Shown here piece by piece: positions 62,501 to 64,000 of a DNA stretch of 64,000 bases. Every line of letters begins with the position of its first letter. The first letter of the stretch is position 1. A program made the translations under genes and the position numbers. Location: assembly GCA_937894725.1 (NCBI GenBank), contig CALAYL010000036.1:1-64000 (forward strand), in the 5' to 3' direction. The notes under the pieces were generated by a model, which searched no databases, was not told the DNA's origin, and was given only the letters and a program-made list of their open reading frames with translations. The stretch is from an uncultured Bacteroidota bacterium (lineage in GTDB: Bacteria; Bacteroidota; Bacteroidia; Chitinophagales; LD1).

Positions 62501-62893
62501 GATAAACAGCTAACTACATTTGTGGATGTAGAGGCTACTACAAAATACCGTTTCGCTGCTACTACGCAAGATGCTAGAGAGCGGTTTGCGCTTCATTTTA
62601 GCACGCTGCAAGCACCTACTGACAGTACTGCAAATCCTACGGCTATCGAAGATTTGAAAAATGGACAACCCGAAATATATACTTCTGCAAATAAACTCTT
62701 TGTGCGCGCTATGGATACTGGTAATAAAGTCATTAGCATTTATAATCTTATAGGGCAAGAAATATATTCAACAGCTACAAACAACAAAATATTTGTAAAA
62801 CAAATGGAAAATGTACATTTGGGTTTGGTTATCGTGAAGATAACCCATACTAATGGACAAACTTATTCTAAAACGGTACTATTCACCAATTAA
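59582..62893 (+). CDS. secreted Calx-beta-containing protein with T9SS type A sorting domain
   Basis: Exported protein of 1,103 residues. Signal peptide 1-21 (FFLFVTFFSFFIGTKAQ). N-terminal ~25-240 is a beta-sandwich opening with ITQNFNSLPTSG, common in secreted Bacteroidota proteins. A Calx-beta domain covers ~245-355 (GDQTLDITVTGTGITAGDYV, VLVEGTETATIALI, FAIDDND), which binds calcium in relatives. A long beta-helix-like region follows (~400-620, rich in Asn/Gly turns), then a domain with FNQHFISSPIANTAF. The last ~80 residues are a type A sorting domain (VISIYNLIGQEIYSTATNNK). No catalytic residues recognised. It is 11 bp upstream of the PID-CTERM-like gene and likely co-transcribed. Confidence 0.88.
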   Translation: MKKQQFFLFVTFFSFFIGTKAQTVSYATSGSTITQNFNSLPTSGTQAITTPFNLSASPVSATGLDGWYVSKVGGTVANLIAGTGSSNTGGSYNFGTGTATDRSLGSLASSNIPRLGVLITNNTGSTLTSFVLNFTGEQWRNGGSNNVNTLSFAYKVGATTVDEATGYVANTAGNFTSQVSSSTASALDGNNTANRAAVSVTITGISWANGAVLGLRWDDVNDAGSDDALAIDDWSFSASAGAVLPSVSLAISPVSGSEAAATVATLTATASAAVVGDQTLDITVTGTGITAGDYVLSSTTITILNGQTTGTATFTVVDDVLVEGTETATIALINPSAGITLSGAASQTFAIDDNDGDTYYSRGSGLHSAAIWSLTPLGVAGTAVFNDLNNFVIQNAHTVTLNTSGIDMKNLTVEAGGKFYINNNGTNRYLNVWGDVVNNGVIGNGSGNDGISFNIEGANCTISGTGVTDLSRLRKNTATNAVTNLVIDQNVNLRFNGTAFYNNASADFNVTINSGDTLFVLGTNLSNGDFAIDGTSGTAGSASRGVVNVNGGLVVSNELLAMSNNGSGNTGININSGGSVLARTVSIDLITGAAPFIFDVKSGGNLYVGGALNLAKGAFNPTGTVTLLSTSDVQCAIVNNFTSGFTGSVGTITAQRYVPDAGFNQHFISSPIANTAFSAIGAVTGTDNVFVTPTATCDENNLEVGSNYGNFFEWSEANVGGGCILKGWKVKSAGSLDAAKGYSAYLNGNAAFAVTGTPNQGTSYITTVTRGTWATTFTLQGNSFQSGWNLVGNPFLTTVNLATKADIDNDVKIYNTSGPYQGTYTTIFAGSGNAFVAPFQGFYVRKSSNGTGSYAVTKAECVSTPATFNKNGEKAMKVIVSGNGFKDKTNIAFESLATKNFDNGFDAVKFVSKGGQPSIYTMINDVKAEYHVANSIAETPTMDMHFQAGANGDFELSFEEMATLPENTKVVLEDKQLTTFVDVEATTKYRFAATTQDARERFALHFSTLQAPTDSTANPTAIEDLKNGQPEIYTSANKLFVRAMDTGNKVISIYNLIGQEIYSTATNNKIFVKQMENVHLGLVIVKITHTNGQTYSKTVLFTN

Positions 62894-62904
62894 TAATACG
62901 CACT

Positions 62905-63108
62905 ATGAAATATAAAAAGTATCTCCCATTTTTGATCTGTGGCGCGCTATTGCTAGTGTCGCAGGTGACTTTTGCTCAACCGCCACCACCGCCACCGCCA
63001 CCACCACCGCCACCAGCTGGAGTGCCGATAGATGGGGGTATCATAGCTCTTTTAGGAGCAGGATTGGTATATGGTTACCGAAAGTACTTTAGTGCTAAAA
63101 GCGCATAA
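62905..63108 (+). CDS. small PID-CTERM-like protein with twelve-proline tract
   Basis: A 67-residue protein: signal peptide 1-25 (LPFLICGALLLVSQVTFAQ), a run of 12 consecutive prolines (26-37), then PIDGGIIALLGAGLVYGYRK and a basic end. The PIDGG motif, short hydrophobic helix and basic C-terminus match the PID-CTERM protein-sorting signal of Bacteroidota. The mature protein between the two signals is almost nothing but proline, so it may be a vestigial or lipid-attached tail. The proline run should depend on elongation factor P. Its strong terminator and 11-bp spacing from the T9SS gene indicate a two-gene unit. Function unknown. Confidence 0.8.
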   Translation: MKYKKYLPFLICGALLLVSQVTFAQPPPPPPPPPPPPAGVPIDGGIIALLGAGLVYGYRKYFSAKSA

Positions 63109-63120
63109 CATAAAACTGAA

Positions 63121-63153
63121 AATGCGGGGATTTGATCCTCGCATTTTTTTTTT
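63121..63153 (+). terminator. intrinsic terminator after the PID-CTERM-like gene
   Basis: An 11-bp stem (AATGCGGGGAT at 63121-63131 with ATCCTCGCATT at 63135-63145, one G-U) closes a TTG loop and runs into ten T's (63144-63153). Confidence 0.9.
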
Positions 63154-63168
63154 GGAGAGTATCGAATG

Positions 63169-64000
63169 TTACTTATACCTCGGATGAAAACTAGCAAGCG
63201 TGCTGCGTAGGTAATCTCTATCAAGATGTGTATATATTTCGGTAGTAGTGATAGAAGCATGACCGAGCATCTCCTGCACCGCACGGAGGTCAGCGCCTCC
63301 TTCTATAAGGTGAGTAGCGAATGAATGGCGAAAGGTGTGGGGCGAAATAGCTTTTTCGATGCCAGCTATTTTAGCTTGTTTTTTAATCATCAAAAACACC
63401 ATCACTCGGCTGATGCGTTTGCCTCTATTGCTTACAAATACATAGTCTTCTTCGCCTTTGACGATGGGGATATGGCAGCGCACTTGATTGCTAAAAATTG
63501 TTAGTTGTTTCATCGCCTCGCTACCGATAGGTACTAGTCGTTCTTTATCGCCTTTGCCCGTTACCCTTACAAACCCTACATCAAAAAACAGATTTGAAAA
63601 TTGCAGATTGACGGCCTCCGATACCCGAAGTCCACAACCATACAGTACCTCAAGCATAGCTCTATTGCGCACACCTTCGGGCTTGCTCAAATCTATAGAT
63701 TCCAATAGGTTCACCACCTCTTCTACCGAAAGGGTATCAGGTAATTTTCGTTTGAGTTTTGGCGATTGTAAGAATGCTGCAGGGCTGATTTGTATTTCAT
63801 CTTCGAGTAGTAGGTAATTAAAAAAAGCCTTTAAGCCTGATATAATTCTTGCTTGGCTTTGTTCTTCTAGTCCTACTTCATTGAGCCATACGATGAGGGC
63901 TTCTAGTTCTTTGAGGGTGATTTTTTGTGGAGCCGTAGGGTTATTTTCAATCGCTAAAAACTGCGTTAGCTTTTCTACATCACGAAGGTAGGCCTCTATC
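63169..64000 (-). CDS. xerD: site-specific tyrosine recombinase XerD (5' end beyond window)
   Basis: Chromosome-dimer-resolution recombinase. The frame stays open to the window edge, so the N-terminal ~25 residues are missing; the visible part starts IEAYLRDVEKLTQFLAIEN. Core-binding domain up to about GLKAFFNYLLLEDEIQISP; catalytic domain with Arg in YGCGLRVSEAVNL, Lys in VTGKGDKERLVPIG, HTFRHSFATHLIEGGADL, LGHASITTTEIYTH and the nucleophile Tyr in the latter. An internal ATG at 63717 is not the start because the upstream SPKLKRKLPDTLSVEE is clearly XerD. Ends 15 bp after the terminator of the preceding, convergent gene. Confidence 0.93.
   Translation of the reverse strand, partial: IEAYLRDVEKLTQFLAIENNPTAPQKITLKELEALIVWLNEVGLEEQSQARIISGLKAFFNYLLLEDEIQISPAAFLQSPKLKRKLPDTLSVEEVVNLLESIDLSKPEGVRNRAMLEVLYGCGLRVSEAVNLQFSNLFFDVGFVRVTGKGDKERLVPIGSEAMKQLTIFSNQVRCHIPIVKGEEDYVFVSNRGKRISRVMVFLMIKKQAKIAGIEKAISPHTFRHSFATHLIEGGADLRAVQEMLGHASITTTEIYTHLDRDYLRSTLASFHPRYK

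Noticed and set aside
62980..63015. CCG/CCA run as a simple microsatellite error
   Set aside because: It is in frame within a protein with clear signal peptide and PIDGG tail, with mixed CCG/CCA codons, so it is a coding proline tract.
63169..63717. A 182-residue recombinase starting at ATG 63717
   Set aside because: Translation upstream to the window edge is continuous XerD core-binding sequence, so the ATG is internal.

Overview
The window is chromosomal DNA of a Bacteroidota bacterium. Evidence: secreted proteins with type IX secretion (T9SS) sorting domains of type A and type B, two PorP/SprF-family membrane proteins, a flexirubin/aryl-polyene-type gene cluster with an aromatic-acid ammonia-lyase, an HU-CCDC81/SPOR fusion protein, a short MenE, and promoter -7 boxes of the Bacteroidota form TAnnTTTG. 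The order cannot be fixed from this window; a Chitinophagales/Saprospirales/Cytophagales-like relative is plausible. Base composition is moderately AT-rich and even. I see no prophage, insertion sequence or CRISPR array.

Layout. 0.2-1.3 kb: orphan tyrosine recombinase. 1.35-7.4 kb (minus): seven-gene flexirubin-like operon (ammonia-lyase, ketoreductase, ketosynthase, ACP, acyltransferase, hotdog dehydratase-like protein, GT2 glycosyltransferase), with a divergent steroid-5-alpha-reductase homologue. 8.3-18.6 kb (minus): two-OB-fold protein, T9SS type B protein, M16 peptidase pair, TlpA-like thioredoxin, then menE-menC-cobB-NlpC/P60 in overlapping order. 18.7-29.2 kb (plus): two adhesin + SprF pairs, one adhesin about 2,200 residues long. 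29.2-35.1 kb (minus): operon of a large TPR protein, an outer-membrane barrel and an HU-TM-SPOR protein. 35.4 kb: tRNA-Met(CAU). 35.5-39.6 kb (minus): miaB, sigma-54-type activator, lptE-like lipoprotein, metallo-beta-lactamase-fold hydrolase. 39.7-49.6 kb: housekeeping genes (Nudix, LysM, NfeD/ClpP-like protease, T9SS metalloprotease, ribD, prmC, Sua5-family, thioesterase, transglutaminase-like). 49.7-51.6 kb: ferredoxin-NADP reductase, [2Fe-2S] ferredoxin, PhnA-like protein. 51.7 kb: a 120-nt tRNA-like gene with an oversized central region. 51.9-57.7 kb (plus): Lrp-family regulator, two LEA14-like proteins, AlkB-type alkane monooxygenase, DUF2461 protein, a degenerate futalosine-hydrolase-like protein, DUF4442 protein, PI-PLC-like lipoprotein. 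57.7-59.3 kb: ABC-F ATPase. 59.6-63.1 kb: T9SS protein plus a small PID-CTERM-like protein. 63.2-64 kb: XerD, cut by the window end.

How genes work together. The polyene operon should make an aryl-capped polyene from tyrosine (or histidine-like substrate) but lacks several usual components, so the rest must lie elsewhere. menC/menE indicate the classical menaquinone route. The adhesin/SprF pairs and the other sorting-domain proteins are clients of a T9SS whose core genes are not in this window. The TPR-barrel-HU/SPOR operon could link nucleoid, peptidoglycan and outer membrane. The strongest candidates for something undescribed are that operon, the 120-nt tRNA-like RNA, and the catalytically altered MqnB-like protein.
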